The notes beneath the pieces were generated by a model. The model did not search any database. It saw only the letters and a program-made list of their open reading frames with translations, and had not been told where the DNA came from. This document shows, one piece after another, positions 54,649 to 63,949 of a DNA stretch of 64,000 nt. Origin of the DNA: Marinigracilibium pacificum (GTDB lineage Bacteria > Bacteroidota > Bacteroidia > Cytophagales > Cyclobacteriaceae); the NCBI RefSeq assembly GCF_012926615.1, contig NZ_JABBNU010000001.1, forward strand, positions 1-64,000. Direction: 5' to 3'. The position numbers and the translations under genes are program-made. Position 1 is the first letter of the stretch; the number at the start of each line of letters is the position of its first letter.

Positions 54649-55486
54649 ATATGTCTTCTTCCAGTTTATTGGATAGCTCTACTTTTCTTTTATTAATTAA
54701 TATGGTTCTAATCTGATCTTTCACCACATCAACTGGTGAAATTTCATCAGTAATTTTATAATCCTTAACTCTTAAAAAATATCTGTAATTATCATCGGTT
54801 GTCTCATAAAAATTATTTCCCTTTAAAAACTGTATTTTATTGGGAATATCAGCAATTGGTGTACCTATGATTAACTCATCAAAATTTTGCCATGTGGAGT
54901 CATCCAACATATATACCTGAGCATTGTTATAGCAATACTCCTGTAACTCCTCCTCATTAATTTCTTTTGCCCTGAATTTAGTTCTAAATTGAGAAACATT
55001 TGGTGCATCTTTTGATAATTTGACAAACCTGCCTTTTATAATGTTTTGCATAAGTTTGAAATTATCCGAATGCTCTGAATAATACTTATCAATCTCCTCG
55101 TCTGACACTTCCTGATCAAGTTGCTCATTGATGTGCTTTTTCTTGTATTCATAAATCAACAATGAATACTTATATTCCAAAAGCCTTCTTTCAAGTTCAG
55201 CTTCATCCATCACCATATTATCCTCAGCCTTAGCAATAATCAACTGCTGACGAACCCACTTATTGATATACTGATAAACTCTATTTGCACTATCAGCAGC
55301 ACTCATATCACTTCCTGTTAATCCCTTGAGGTCTGATTTATAGAGATATTGATCTCCAACCCTTGCTATAGGATCTTCATCAATAACCTGACCTTCATTT
55401 TTGAGTTTCAACCAATCACAGGAAGAAAGCATTACAACCATTATCAAAATGGTAACCCCACTATATCCTTTGTTCTTCAAGTTCAT
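54602..55486 (-). CDS. SurA_N-like lipoprotein without a parvulin domain
   Basis: The 294-residue protein has a lipobox at MLSSC (Cys23), then DEDPIARVGDQYLYKSDL, which resembles the start of SurA_N folding proteins, and helices with KWVRQQLIIAKAEDN and DEAELERRLLEYKYSLLIYEY. I see no parvulin signature (no GG.LG or SHIL segments), so it is probably a chaperone-only relative. It overlaps both neighbours: 26 nt with the upstream isomerase and 29-47 nt with the downstream one. That overlap argues for coupled translation and joint work on the same clients. Confidence 0.75.
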   Translation of the reverse strand: MNLKNKGYSGVTILIMVVMLSSCDWLKLKNEGQVIDEDPIARVGDQYLYKSDLKGLTGSDMSAADSANRVYQYINKWVRQQLIIAKAEDNMVMDEAELERRLLEYKYSLLIYEYKKKHINEQLDQEVSDEEIDKYYSEHSDNFKLMQNIIKGRFVKLSKDAPNVSQFRTKFRAKEINEEELQEYCYNNAQVYMLDDSTWQNFDELIIGTPIADIPNKIQFLKGNNFYETTDDNYRYFLRVKDYKITDEISPVDVVKDQIRTILINKRKVELSNKLEEDIYESAKENEEFELFGQ

Positions 55487-57362
55487 TTATAATTGACTCT
55501 AATAATTCTTCATTTACGATTACCTCGTACTTATTTCTTAATTCCTCAACCCATTTTGCTTCAAGATACTTTTGATATCTTGAGACTACTTCACCTCGAA
55601 CTGAAGACAATGGTTTTGTAGTTGCTGTAAGCATTTGGTCAATGTATATTATTGCAAAATACCCATTTTCATTAACATACTGCAAACCTTTTTGCCATGG
55701 TGAAGATCTAAAATATTGATAATCGGACTTATCAAAAACTCCGCTTTCAACAACAGCATTCATTTTTTTAAGATCCTTTGTAAGAATTTCTCTTTTTGAT
55801 AAATCAGTAACCCATGTCTCATCATTATCAATTAACATAGCAATGCTATCCGCTACTACTGGGTTTTTAATTACCGTAAACCATAATTTCGCTGATTCAT
55901 TTGCTAAGTATTCATCCTTTATAGAATCATAGAATTTATTTAACCCTAATGTATCTGAATTGGCTTTATCCCACACTTGAGTTTCCATTATCTCAAACAA
56001 AACCATACCATCAGAATATTCATCAAGAAGAAACTTGAAATCCGAATTAGTTTCATATAACCATTCAACTTCTTTTTCTTCTAATGCTTCTTTAACAGCA
56101 GCCTCAAGCTTTTGAGCATTAGTGCCTGACAATTTCTGTTCTTTAACGTATTTATTATTGAAAGAAGAATTTCCTATGTAGAATAAAACTGCTGTGTCTG
56201 CCAGATTATTGCCTCGTGCAAAATCCTTATATGCCTCAGTTTCCTTATAACCAAACTTATTTTTTAGTGAATCAGTTAGAGATTCCTCAACTGCCTTCAT
56301 TCTCGAAGATCCTGCCAACCTAATTTTTAAATCTCTTTTTGACTCCTTGAAACTTGGTATTGGCTGCTTTTGAATTAGTTTAATAATGTGCCAGCCGTAT
56401 CTGCTTTTTACAGGTTTTGTATAATCTCCCGGCTTTTCTAAATCAAACGCAGGATTTAATATTTCTTCATCTAATTGACCAGTCCCAAACCACTGTAATT
56501 CACCTCCATTATCCTTAGACCTGATATCATCTGAATAAATCGAAGCCATTTCATTCCAGGATTTTCCATTTTGCAGTTCATCATAAACTTTGAAAATCTC
56601 CTTTTCCGCAGCATCAGGATTATTATTATCAACTTTTTTATAGATGTGAGCTATAAGAACTTTTCCTCGAGCATTTCTAATATCATCAACATGTATCAGA
56701 TGATATCCAAAGCGAGTTCGTACCGGACCAGAAGTTTGACCTGGAGAAGTGGCAAAAGCCTGATCTTCGAATGGCTCTACCATTTGAAAAGCAGTAAAAT
56801 ATCCTAACTGTCCCTTATTAGACACCACTGATGGGTCTTTTGAATATTTAACCGCCATCTCCCCGAAATCAGCTCCGTTTTCAATAAAGGATTTGACCTC
56901 AATAGCTTTATTATAAGCTTTAAGAGTGTCTTCAGGGCCTGCGTTCTCTGCTACAGTAAATAATATATGTGCTGCTTTTACTTCTTTTGTGGTACGCTCA
57001 TACATTTTATTTACTAATGAATCTGAAACCTGAGAAGATAGTAAATATGGTTTTACAAGCTGACTTTTATATTGATCATATTCCTTTTGGAACTGTAATG
57101 AAGAGTCTACCTTCAGATAATGACCTTCTGCCACCTTCAGTTTAAACGATGTATAAAGGTCTAAATAATTTCTTATGCTTGATTCTACATTAGAGCTTGT
57201 ATCTCTGTTATTCTTATTATAAGCATATAAAAATTCGGCTGCGCTGACACTATCTCCAGCGACAATAAGAAGTGGCTCTGGTGCTTCTGACTTGAAAGAA
57301 TTGACTTTACAGGCAGAAGTAAAAATTATTAAAAGAAGAATTGCTGATAAGCTACGGTACAT
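55461..57362 (-). CDS. Parvulin-domain lipoprotein (SurA/PrsA-like)
   Basis: From ATG 57362 the protein has 633 residues with lipobox LIIFTSAC (Cys18). Two parvulin domains follow: VKAAHILFTVAENAG with SKDPSVVSNKGQLGYF and RFGYHLIHVDD, then KVLIAHIYKKVD with SDDIRSKDNGGELQWFG and RYGWHIIKLIQK. A long helical C-terminal part (about 345-633) resembles the chaperone arm of SurA. The ATG upstream at 57395 would add 11 residues before the signal peptide and is less likely. It is the first of three overlapping envelope-folding genes. Confidence 0.9.
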   Translation of the reverse strand: MYRSLSAILLLIIFTSACKVNSFKSEAPEPLLIVAGDSVSAAEFLYAYNKNNRDTSSNVESSIRNYLDLYTSFKLKVAEGHYLKVDSSLQFQKEYDQYKSQLVKPYLLSSQVSDSLVNKMYERTTKEVKAAHILFTVAENAGPEDTLKAYNKAIEVKSFIENGADFGEMAVKYSKDPSVVSNKGQLGYFTAFQMVEPFEDQAFATSPGQTSGPVRTRFGYHLIHVDDIRNARGKVLIAHIYKKVDNNNPDAAEKEIFKVYDELQNGKSWNEMASIYSDDIRSKDNGGELQWFGTGQLDEEILNPAFDLEKPGDYTKPVKSRYGWHIIKLIQKQPIPSFKESKRDLKIRLAGSSRMKAVEESLTDSLKNKFGYKETEAYKDFARGNNLADTAVLFYIGNSSFNNKYVKEQKLSGTNAQKLEAAVKEALEEKEVEWLYETNSDFKFLLDEYSDGMVLFEIMETQVWDKANSDTLGLNKFYDSIKDEYLANESAKLWFTVIKNPVVADSIAMLIDNDETWVTDLSKREILTKDLKKMNAVVESGVFDKSDYQYFRSSPWQKGLQYVNENGYFAIIYIDQMLTATTKPLSSVRGEVVSRYQKYLEAKWVEELRNKYEVIVNEELLESIINELEEQRI

Positions 57363-57448
57363 TAAAAATTCCAATTGGTTATTCGTAACCTGCAATGTTA
57401 AGAAAAAGTAGAAGCTTAATGGAAAAGAAAGGTGTTTTTTTGCAAAGT

Positions 57449-57868
57449 TTAACTTAATGATAGCTTTTTATATAAAACACAACGACTTCCATAGTCATCA
57501 CTTTCAAGCTCTATCTTGTCAATCAGGCGTTTTACGAGCATCAAACCCATCCCTCCTTTACTTCTCTTTTTGATCAGCTCATTGAGATCAGGCATTTTAT
57601 ATTTATTAATATCAAAAATACATTTGGAGTCAACAATATCCACTCGTATCGTATCTTCTTCCTGCTTACTTATTTTAACTTCAAAAATTTGATTGTTATT
57701 ACATTCATGACCATGAATGATTAGATTGGCACATACTTCATCAATAGCCGTTACAAGCATATAAACATCATCTTCTGACATCCGCCAATTAGATAATGAA
57801 GTTGACACAAAATCTCTTATATGCCTCAAATTGCCTTTCCTGCAACTAGCTTTATATCTAAACTTCAT
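57449..57868 (-). CDS. RsbW-type ATP-binding protein (anti-sigma factor-like kinase)
   Basis: A 139-residue GHKL ATPase of the RsbW/SpoIIAB group. The N-box is AIDEVCANLIIHGHE, and the ATP lid region is RSKGGMGLMLVKRLIDKI. In partner-switching systems such kinases phosphorylate the STAS antagonist and hold a target (sigma factor or other) in check. It overlaps the STAS gene by 11 nt. No sigma factor is in or beside the module, so the target is unknown. Confidence 0.9.
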   Translation of the reverse strand: MKFRYKASCRKGNLRHIRDFVSTSLSNWRMSEDDVYMLVTAIDEVCANLIIHGHECNNNQIFEVKISKQEEDTIRVDIVDSKCIFDINKYKMPDLNELIKKRSKGGMGLMLVKRLIDKIELESDDYGSRCVLYKKLSLS

Positions 57869-58202
57869 TTAAATATGATTTAGCATCTTGTTCATTACTT
57901 TTAATCGTCAGCACCTGATGAAGGCCTAAAATCTCGAAAGTATTAAAAACTTTATTATTTAATCCACAAATCACCATTTTCCTCCCATCTGATTCCATTG
58001 GTTCAACATACGACATAAACACCCCTAATCCTGCTGAAGATATATACGAAAGCCCACTACAATCAATCAGTAATTTCCCCTCGCCTTTATCCAGAGCCAT
58101 AGAAATCTGCTTATCAAGCTCTATTGATGAACTCGCATCAACCTCTCCGGTAATAATTACATGGTAAATACCATCATTCTTTTTAGTGCTGATTTCTAGC
58201 AT
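57858..58202 (-). CDS. STAS-domain anti-sigma factor antagonist
   Basis: A 114-residue STAS protein of the SpoIIAA/RsbV type. The core GEVDASSSIELDKQI is followed by KLLIDCSGLSYISSAGLGVFM; the phospho-acceptor Ser is in the YISSAG segment, as in RsbV. It would be phosphorylated by the RsbW-type protein downstream and dephosphorylated by the SpoIIE-type phosphatase upstream. The three genes are adjacent and overlap or nearly so, which fits a complete switch. Confidence 0.92.
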   Translation of the reverse strand: MLEISTKKNDGIYHVIITGEVDASSSIELDKQISMALDKGEGKLLIDCSGLSYISSAGLGVFMSYVEPMESDGRKMVICGLNNKVFNTFEILGLHQVLTIKSNEQDAKSYLNEV

Positions 58203-58234
58203 CTTGTACGAAAATATTTATAGTTAGTTATATT

Positions 58235-60262
58235 CTATTTAAATTTTATTACCATCATCGTATAATCATCCTTTAACGGATTTGTATCACAAAAGTGATA
58301 AACCTCTCTAATAATTGCATCCTGGATGTCCAATGCATTCAAATCTTTAAACCTGGACAAACAAGATTGTAACCTTTCATAACCAAATTCTTCACCATCC
58401 GGGTTTGTCGCTTCAGTTATCCCATCTGTATATACGATTAAAACGTCTCCTACACTGTAAGAATATTCATTTTCTTGTACATAAGGTAAATATTCTCCTC
58501 TTCTAACAATTCCAAGACCGAGACCTTTATTCTTAAAATAGAATGTTCGATCTTCTTTTTTATTGTAATACAATGTTGGACAATGGCCTGCTCTAACAAA
58601 CCTAATTACCTTCTCTTTTACATTAATTACGAAATAAGAAAGTGTAACGAAATTATTCTTCTCCAGTATTCTTCCCAAAGTTTCATTTGCCCTGACAATA
58701 AAATCAATGGGATCAAGCCCAAAAGTTACTAAACTATGAAAAACCCCTTTAACCTGGGACATATTAAATGCTGCTGAAGTTCCTTTACCGGAAACATCAG
58801 CAATTACAAGTGCGATATTTTCCTCGTCAATTTTAAAAGTGTCATAATAATCGCCACCAACCTCATCTGCTGCCTGTGAAAAACTGGTGATATCATAACT
58901 TTCATGCTCTATTAGCCTGTCAGGAAGTAAACTTTCAGACACCTTTTGAGCAATCTTTAACTCCTCCTTATATCTTTCATTTACTATCGCTTCATCCATC
59001 AATCGGGCATTTTCAATAGATATCACTGCCTGTGCCGTAAAAGTTTCAATAATTTCGAGCATGTCCTTATTAAACCCGTCTTTCACTTCCTTCAGGAGCA
59101 CTAAATCACCCGCAGAGACACCTTGAATATTAATTGGGCATACTAAGACAGATTTATATACCCCCTTATTCATTGAATAGATTTTACGTCGTCGAAATAT
59201 TGATGACTTTTTATCCTTTGAGGTTTCAATACCTGTTTTAATTGCTGCAATATCAGATTCTGATATTTCATAGTGAAGTAAGAGCTCTTTACCCTTTTCA
59301 GTAATTTCTACCCAACCTGCATCTGCAAGAACGGCACTCATCGAACTATTAAGTAGTACATCAAATACAAACTCGTCTTTTTGCTCTGAATGAAAGGTTT
59401 GAGAAAGGTCTTTAAACCTGAGTACATCGCCGAGCTTTTGTTCAAAAACCGAACTGGTAGGTAAATTAAAAAGAAGTACTAATACCGAAAAGACAACATA
59501 AATTGACATAAAAGTAAACAATGCCGCAATCGTAACATTTGATTGCAACAGCGTAATACTAGCTTCGGAATTTACTCTAACTATTACCAGGTTAATGAAA
59601 TAATAAAGATATACCCCTGTTAAGGAAAGGAGTAAAATACTCTTCAACTTTTGGTTAAAATTGAGATAGGCTACCCACTTCATGTTAACTGAAAGGACAA
59701 TACTCATTACAACCAAGAAAAAGTAAACTGAAAGAGGGAATGGGTCAGTAAATTCTAAGTCCCAAAAGTTCAGTAAAATTGATACTAATAATGTGTATTC
59801 AAAGATGTTCCATAGCCGCAGTAGCGAAATTGTTTTCTGATAAAGTATTAGCCTTTTGAAAACGTGATAAGATGAAATCAACAGAGCACTGATTACACCA
59901 ATATTTATATGATATTGAATATTTAGTACAAAAGGGTTTACTGATATGCTATGCCCTTCGAATAAAGTAAGAAAATAAGAAAGCCCGATTGAAACGAAGA
60001 TAGCAAGGAGGCCAGTGATAAATACACGCCATAACAGATCAATAAAATTACTGCTCGCATAACGTTGAACCTGAAAATGATAATATATAAACAGGAATAT
60101 CAGAAATGAATCAAGAAAAGCCCTTGAAAAGAAGTTTTCTACATTGATTGCCAAAGAGTTCTTCGTGGTGAATAGTATTATAACATCCACAACAGAAAGG
60201 CCGATCCAGCTAAAGAGCGCACCAAAAAATACAAGCCTTCTTATGATCTTTGACGATAACAT
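58235..60262 (-). CDS. Membrane GAF-SpoIIE (PP2C) phosphatase
   Basis: From ATG 60262 the protein has 675 residues. Eight or so membrane helices fill the first 275 residues. A GAF-like sensor domain lies at about 290-425 (VLADAGWVEITEKG...AQAVISIENARLM), a short coiled coil follows, and the SpoIIE phosphatase domain spans about 440-675 with IADVSGKGTSAAFNMSQ, RAGHCPTLYYN, VYTDGITEATNPDGEEFG and DDYTMMVI. The phosphatase reactivates the STAS protein. A TTG at 60301 is in frame but lies in the terminator T tract, so I prefer the ATG. The membrane part may sense the input signal. Confidence 0.93.
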   Translation of the reverse strand: MLSSKIIRRLVFFGALFSWIGLSVVDVIILFTTKNSLAINVENFFSRAFLDSFLIFLFIYYHFQVQRYASSNFIDLLWRVFITGLLAIFVSIGLSYFLTLFEGHSISVNPFVLNIQYHINIGVISALLISSYHVFKRLILYQKTISLLRLWNIFEYTLLVSILLNFWDLEFTDPFPLSVYFFLVVMSIVLSVNMKWVAYLNFNQKLKSILLLSLTGVYLYYFINLVIVRVNSEASITLLQSNVTIAALFTFMSIYVVFSVLVLLFNLPTSSVFEQKLGDVLRFKDLSQTFHSEQKDEFVFDVLLNSSMSAVLADAGWVEITEKGKELLLHYEISESDIAAIKTGIETSKDKKSSIFRRRKIYSMNKGVYKSVLVCPINIQGVSAGDLVLLKEVKDGFNKDMLEIIETFTAQAVISIENARLMDEAIVNERYKEELKIAQKVSESLLPDRLIEHESYDITSFSQAADEVGGDYYDTFKIDEENIALVIADVSGKGTSAAFNMSQVKGVFHSLVTFGLDPIDFIVRANETLGRILEKNNFVTLSYFVINVKEKVIRFVRAGHCPTLYYNKKEDRTFYFKNKGLGLGIVRRGEYLPYVQENEYSYSVGDVLIVYTDGITEATNPDGEEFGYERLQSCLSRFKDLNALDIQDAIIREVYHFCDTNPLKDDYTMMVIKFK

Positions 60263-60305
60263 GGCGTCAATATAATATTTAAGTTTTTTAACCGAAAACA
60301 AAAAT

Positions 60306-60336
60306 AAAAGAGCTGCTTGATGAGCAGCTCTTTTTA
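60306..60336 (-). terminator. Terminator of guaB
   Basis: AAAAGAGCTGC (60306-60316) pairs with GCAGCTCTTTT (60324-60334). On the minus strand the stem is followed by a T-rich tract that ends just before the SpoIIE-phosphatase start. Confidence 0.8.
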
Positions 60337-60360
60337 TCGTTATTTTTTGTTAAGTTCCTA

Positions 60361-61836
60361 TTAATAACGTGCACTATAATTTGGCGCCTCTCTTGTGATT
60401 TGAATATCATGAGGGTGACTCTCTTTAACCCCTGCAGCCGTAATTTTTACAAATTTAGCTTCTTTCATGATTTCAATATTCTGAGCTCCACAGTAACCCA
60501 TAGAAGCTTTTAAACCTCCAACAAGTTGGTAAATCACCTCAGACACTAGGCCTTTAAATGGTACTCTTCCAACAATTCCTTCCGGTACGAGCTTTTTAAT
60601 ATCATCTTCAGCATCCTGGAAGTAACGATCTTTAGATCCAGACTCCATTGCCTCGACAGACCCCATACCTCTGTAGGTTTTGTATTTTCTTCCTTCGTAA
60701 ATAATTACTTCTCCTGGAGCTTCTTCAGTTCCGGCAAGTAACGAACCGATCATTATACTGTCAGCACCGGCTGCAATAGCTTTGGCAATGTCTCCTGAAA
60801 ATCTGATACCACCATCAGCAATTACTTTAGTTGGTCGACCTTTTAAAGCTTTAGCCGCTTCATAAACAGCTGATAACTGAGGAGCACCAACACCTGCGAT
60901 GATTCGAGTAGTACAGATACTTCCTGGTCCTACACCTACCTTAACACAATCAGCACCAGCATCTGCCAATGCCACTGCTGCTTCTGCAGTTGCAATATTT
61001 CCAACGATCAAATCAAGATCAGGAAATTTAGATTTAATAGTTTTAGCAGTTTCAATTACTCCCTTCGAATGCCCGTGTGCAGTATCAATACTTACGACAT
61101 CAACACCTGCTTTAACTAACAATTCTACTCTTTCTTGAATATCTGCAGTAACACCGACAGCAGCACCAACTCTCAATCTTCCAAAAGAGTCTTTACATGC
61201 ATTAGGCCTATCCTTGTTCTTTAAAATATCTTTATATGTAATCAATCCGATAAGATTGTTTTTCTCATCAACGATTGGCAGTTTTTCGATTTTATGTTCC
61301 TGAAGGATTGTTTCTGCTTCTTCAAGACTGATACCTTCTTTAGCAGTAATAACATGATCTTTAGTCATTATATCAACAACCGGTAGACTTAGGTTCTTTT
61401 CAAACCTCAAATCACGGTTAGTAATGATACCAACAAGCTTGTTGTCTGAATCAACAACTGGTATACCTCCGATCTTGTGCTCCTTCATAATTTTAGCAGC
61501 ATCCCTTACTTTAGCATCAATAGCCAGAGTAATCGGATCGATAATCATACCACTTTGTGAACGCTTAACTTTTCTAACCTGCTCTGCCTGCTGCTCTTTA
61601 GTCATGTTCTTGTGAATAAACCCAAGACCACCTTCTAAAGCCATGGCAATAGCAAGTTCTGATTCAGTAACAGTATCCATTGCTGCTGAAACAAGAGGAG
61701 TGTTAAGCTTAATGTTGGGAGTTAAGTAGGTACTTGTATCAGTGTCTCGAGGTAATACATCTGAATAAGCTGGTACCAAAAGCACATCATCATATGTGAG
61801 CGCTTCGTAGAGAAATTTTGATGAGTCTAACGACAT
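60361..61836 (-). CDS. guaB: Inosine-5'-monophosphate dehydrogenase
   Basis: Oxidises IMP to XMP, the committed step to GMP. From ATG 61836 it has 491 residues ([19 protein letters not shown]); the longer form from 61896 would begin in the promoter region. The barrel has the IMP-binding [10 protein letters not shown] and the catalytic Cys in [10 protein letters not shown]. Two CBS domains sit at about 93-205 ([36 protein letters not shown]). The C-terminus [10 protein letters not shown] and [21 protein letters not shown] complete the flap. It is divergent from pnuC, with promoter boxes of both genes in the 60-130 bp between. Confidence 0.97.
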   Translation of the reverse strand: MSLDSSKFLYEALTYDDVLLVPAYSDVLPRDTDTSTYLTPNIKLNTPLVSAAMDTVTESELAIAMALEGGLGFIHKNMTKEQQAEQVRKVKRSQSGMIIDPITLAIDAKVRDAAKIMKEHKIGGIPVVDSDNKLVGIITNRDLRFEKNLSLPVVDIMTKDHVITAKEGISLEEAETILQEHKIEKLPIVDEKNNLIGLITYKDILKNKDRPNACKDSFGRLRVGAAVGVTADIQERVELLVKAGVDVVSIDTAHGHSKGVIETAKTIKSKFPDLDLIVGNIATAEAAVALADAGADCVKVGVGPGSICTTRIIAGVGAPQLSAVYEAAKALKGRPTKVIADGGIRFSGDIAKAIAAGADSIMIGSLLAGTEEAPGEVIIYEGRKYKTYRGMGSVEAMESGSKDRYFQDAEDDIKKLVPEGIVGRVPFKGLVSEVIYQLVGGLKASMGYCGAQNIEIMKEAKFVKITAAGVKESHPHDIQITREAPNYSARY

Positions 61837-61871
61837 AGCAAATAACTTTATAGGAACTATTATTTGCCGTG

Positions 61872-61879
61872 CAAAATTA
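61872..61879 (-). promoter_or_regulatory. Candidate -7 box of guaB
   Basis: On the minus strand this reads TAATTTTG, an exact TAnnTTTG, about 35 nt before the guaB ATG. A TTG lies 23 nt upstream, slightly beyond the usual spacing, and interlocks with the TTTG of the pnuC promoter. Confidence 0.5.
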
Positions 61880-61906
61880 GCCTTGCGACACCACATTTAA
61901 AACAAG

Positions 61907-61940
61907 TTTGTATAAATTATTTTTTAATTGGTTAGTTTTG
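61907..61940 (+). promoter_or_regulatory. Promoter of pnuC
   Basis: TTTG (61907-61910), 22 nt, then TAGTTTTG (61933-61940). The ATG follows 25 nt later. Confidence 0.65.
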
Positions 61941-61965
61941 TCACCAATCTGACACCGTCAACCAC

Positions 61966-62592
61966 ATGATCGAGTTTATTACCGAAGGAATAAATAAAGG
62001 ATTAAATAATATGACCTGGCTGGAAGCAATTGCCGCTTCTTTTGGCATTATTAGCGTTATTTTCTCCATTTTAAAAAGTATTTGGGTATATCCCACTGGT
62101 ATTATTTCTGTTTGTATCTATGTTTATATCTGCTTTACAAACAAACTTTATGCAGACACTGGGATTAATGTCTATTACTTTATAATGAGTGTGTATGGTT
62201 GGTATATTTGGTCTCAACGAGACCCCAACGACCCATCTCATCATACTCCGGTGACAATTAATTCGAGACAACAAAATATTATTTCAATAGTTATAACCAT
62301 TCTATTCTGGGTCTTAATCACTTTGCTTTTGAGTAATACTGATAGTGATGTAGTTTATTTTGATGCATTTACAACATCATTTGCAATGACCGGAATGTAT
62401 CTAATGGCTAAAAAGAAGGTTGAAAACTGGATAGCATGGATAATTACAGACTTGGCTTCTATACCTTTGTACATTCATAAAGGGTTGATATTTACCGCTG
62501 TTCAGTTTTTTGTATTTTTAATATTGGCGATAATTGGTCTGATTGCATGGATAAAAACATACAAAAGAGAACACAGTTACGAATTGCAGTAA
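61966..62592 (+). CDS. pnuC: PnuC-type nicotinamide riboside transporter
   Basis: PnuC takes up nicotinamide riboside, trapped by phosphorylation inside the cell. The 208-residue protein has about seven membrane helices, with the family segment SIWVYPTGIISVCIYVY and MSVYGWYIWSQRDP near residues 65-80. The downstream kinase overlaps it by 46 nt and has the NadR kinase signature, giving an uptake-and-trap pair. A thiamine-specific PnuT is a possible alternative, but the TPP riboswitch lies downstream of both genes, not upstream, so NAD salvage is favoured. Confidence 0.9.
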   Translation: MIEFITEGINKGLNNMTWLEAIAASFGIISVIFSILKSIWVYPTGIISVCIYVYICFTNKLYADTGINVYYFIMSVYGWYIWSQRDPNDPSHHTPVTINSRQQNIISIVITILFWVLITLLLSNTDSDVVYFDAFTTSFAMTGMYLMAKKKVENWIAWIITDLASIPLYIHKGLIFTAVQFFVFLILAIIGLIAWIKTYKREHSYELQ

Positions 62593-63083
62593 CCGGCCCT
62601 GAAAGTTCAGGCAAAACTACTCTTTCAAAAAAGCTTGCAGACCACTTCAAGGGTATCTGGATTCCGGAATATGCCCGCGAATACCTTACAAATATTGATC
62701 GCCAGTATACTGAACATGACCTCCCTGAAATTGCCAAAGGTCAATGGTGGTTGTGGGAAAACATCAAAAACAATAAAACTGATTTATTTATCGCTGATAC
62801 AGACCTCCTTGTAATAAAAATCTGGAGTGAATATAAATATGGATATACCCATCCATTCATTAAATATTTACTCAAAAAACAAAATTTTGATGGTTACATC
62901 CTCACAAAAGCTGATATTCCCTGGGAAGAAGATGAACTCAGGGAAAACCCTTTAGATCGTGACAAACTTTTTAATATGTATTTGAATGAATTGAAAAATC
63001 AGGCTACTCCATATATTGTTGTAGAAGGTCAGGAACCTGAAAGATCTCAAATAGCAATAGATTTTATTAATAGCCTCAAGTAA
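62547..63083 (+). CDS. NadR-type nicotinamide riboside kinase
   Basis: A 178-residue P-loop kinase like the C-terminal kinase domain of NadR. It starts with LRIAVTGPESSGKTTLSKKLA, has IPEYAREYLTNIDRQYTEHDLPEIAKGQ for substrate and nucleotide, FIADTDLLVIKIWSEYKYG and ENPLDRDKL. NadR's DNA-binding and NMN adenylyltransferase domains are absent, so it should only phosphorylate the riboside. It overlaps pnuC by 46 nt and converges with the SDR gene with an 8-nt overlap. Confidence 0.88.
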   Translation: MDKNIQKRTQLRIAVTGPESSGKTTLSKKLADHFKGIWIPEYAREYLTNIDRQYTEHDLPEIAKGQWWLWENIKNNKTDLFIADTDLLVIKIWSEYKYGYTHPFIKYLLKKQNFDGYILTKADIPWEEDELRENPLDRDKLFNMYLNELKNQATPYIVVEGQEPERSQIAIDFINSLK

Positions 63084-63870
63084 CACTTATTTTCTCAAGC
63101 ATTTTGGCTAATAATCCTGGCCATAATCTTTTCAAGACAATTCCTGATGACTCTTTCAATCCTGCGATATATACCTCTCTTTTATTTTTCTTTATGGCTT
63201 TTGCTATCTTTCTGGCACACCTGTCAGCTGGTATTCCGTGCTTGTTTCCTGGCTCAAAAGTACCCAATGGACTTCCATCGGCTGTAACCGCCTGTAAAGT
63301 AATTGGCGTTTTAATAAATCCCGGACACACCAATGTTACTTTGATATCATATTTTGAGTTTTCAGCTCTAACAGAATCAAAATACCCATGGAGTGCATGC
63401 TTGCTTGCCGCGTATGTAGACCTGAAAGGAGTACCATATTTACCTGTAACACTGCTTGTGGCAAGGATGTGTCCTTTACGCCTTTCAATCATATAAGGAA
63501 GTACAATTCTGGTAAGTGCTACTGCACTAAAGAAATTTACTTCCATGATTTTTCTGGTTGCACTAATATCTGTTTCACTGGCAATTGACCGCTGGGTTAC
63601 ACCTGCATTGTTAACCAGAATATCTAATTTCCCATATTTATCAAGTACCTTTTGGAATGCAGGTCGTAATAATGACTCATCGGTAACATCTAATGGAAGA
63701 ATCATGTGATTTCCTTCTGCACATTTTGACAGAACCTTTGTTAACTCATCTTCTCTTCTTGCGGATAAGACTACTGACGCTCCCTGATTACTTAGCTCAA
63801 TAGCTAAAGCCTCTCCAATTCCAGAGGATGCTCCTGTGATCCAGGCAATTGAATTACTGATTTTTGTCAT
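63076..63870 (-). CDS. Short-chain dehydrogenase/reductase
   Basis: A 264-residue classical SDR. The NAD(P) loop is ITGASSGIGEALA near residue 11, the NNAG segment is ILVNNAGVTQRS, the catalytic Ser-Tyr-Lys appear as ATSSVTGKYG and YAASKHALHGYF, and VCPGFIKTPI follows. Arg residues after the loop (SARREDE) favour NADP. The C-terminal KNKREVYIAGLKESSGIVLKRLWP resembles the DHRS7-like / sulfoacetaldehyde-reductase groups, but the substrate cannot be assigned. It is divergent from the TPP riboswitch region. Confidence 0.9.
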   Translation of the reverse strand: MTKISNSIAWITGASSGIGEALAIELSNQGASVVLSARREDELTKVLSKCAEGNHMILPLDVTDESLLRPAFQKVLDKYGKLDILVNNAGVTQRSIASETDISATRKIMEVNFFSAVALTRIVLPYMIERRKGHILATSSVTGKYGTPFRSTYAASKHALHGYFDSVRAENSKYDIKVTLVCPGFIKTPITLQAVTADGSPLGTFEPGNKHGIPADRCARKIAKAIKKNKREVYIAGLKESSGIVLKRLWPGLLAKMLEKISVT

Positions 63871-63911
63871 AACAGATATTTTGCAGCAAAATAATATTTT
63901 CTAAAACATTA

Positions 63912-63943
63912 TTGAATAATCTCCGTCCTTATTATTAGAATTG
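63912..63943 (+). promoter_or_regulatory. Promoter of the TPP-controlled transcript
   Basis: TTG (63912-63914), 21 nt, then TAGAATTG (63936-63943), one base off TAnnTTTG. It directly precedes the riboswitch. Confidence 0.5.
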
Positions 63944-63949
63944 CAATGC

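Noticed and set aside
61966-62592. pnuC read as PnuT (thiamine transporter)
   Set aside because: The TPP riboswitch is 1.3 kb downstream and starts another transcript; the partner kinase is of NadR type.
63104-63496. 130-aa plus-strand frame near the window end
   Set aside because: It is antisense to the SDR gene, whose cofactor and catalytic motifs are intact.
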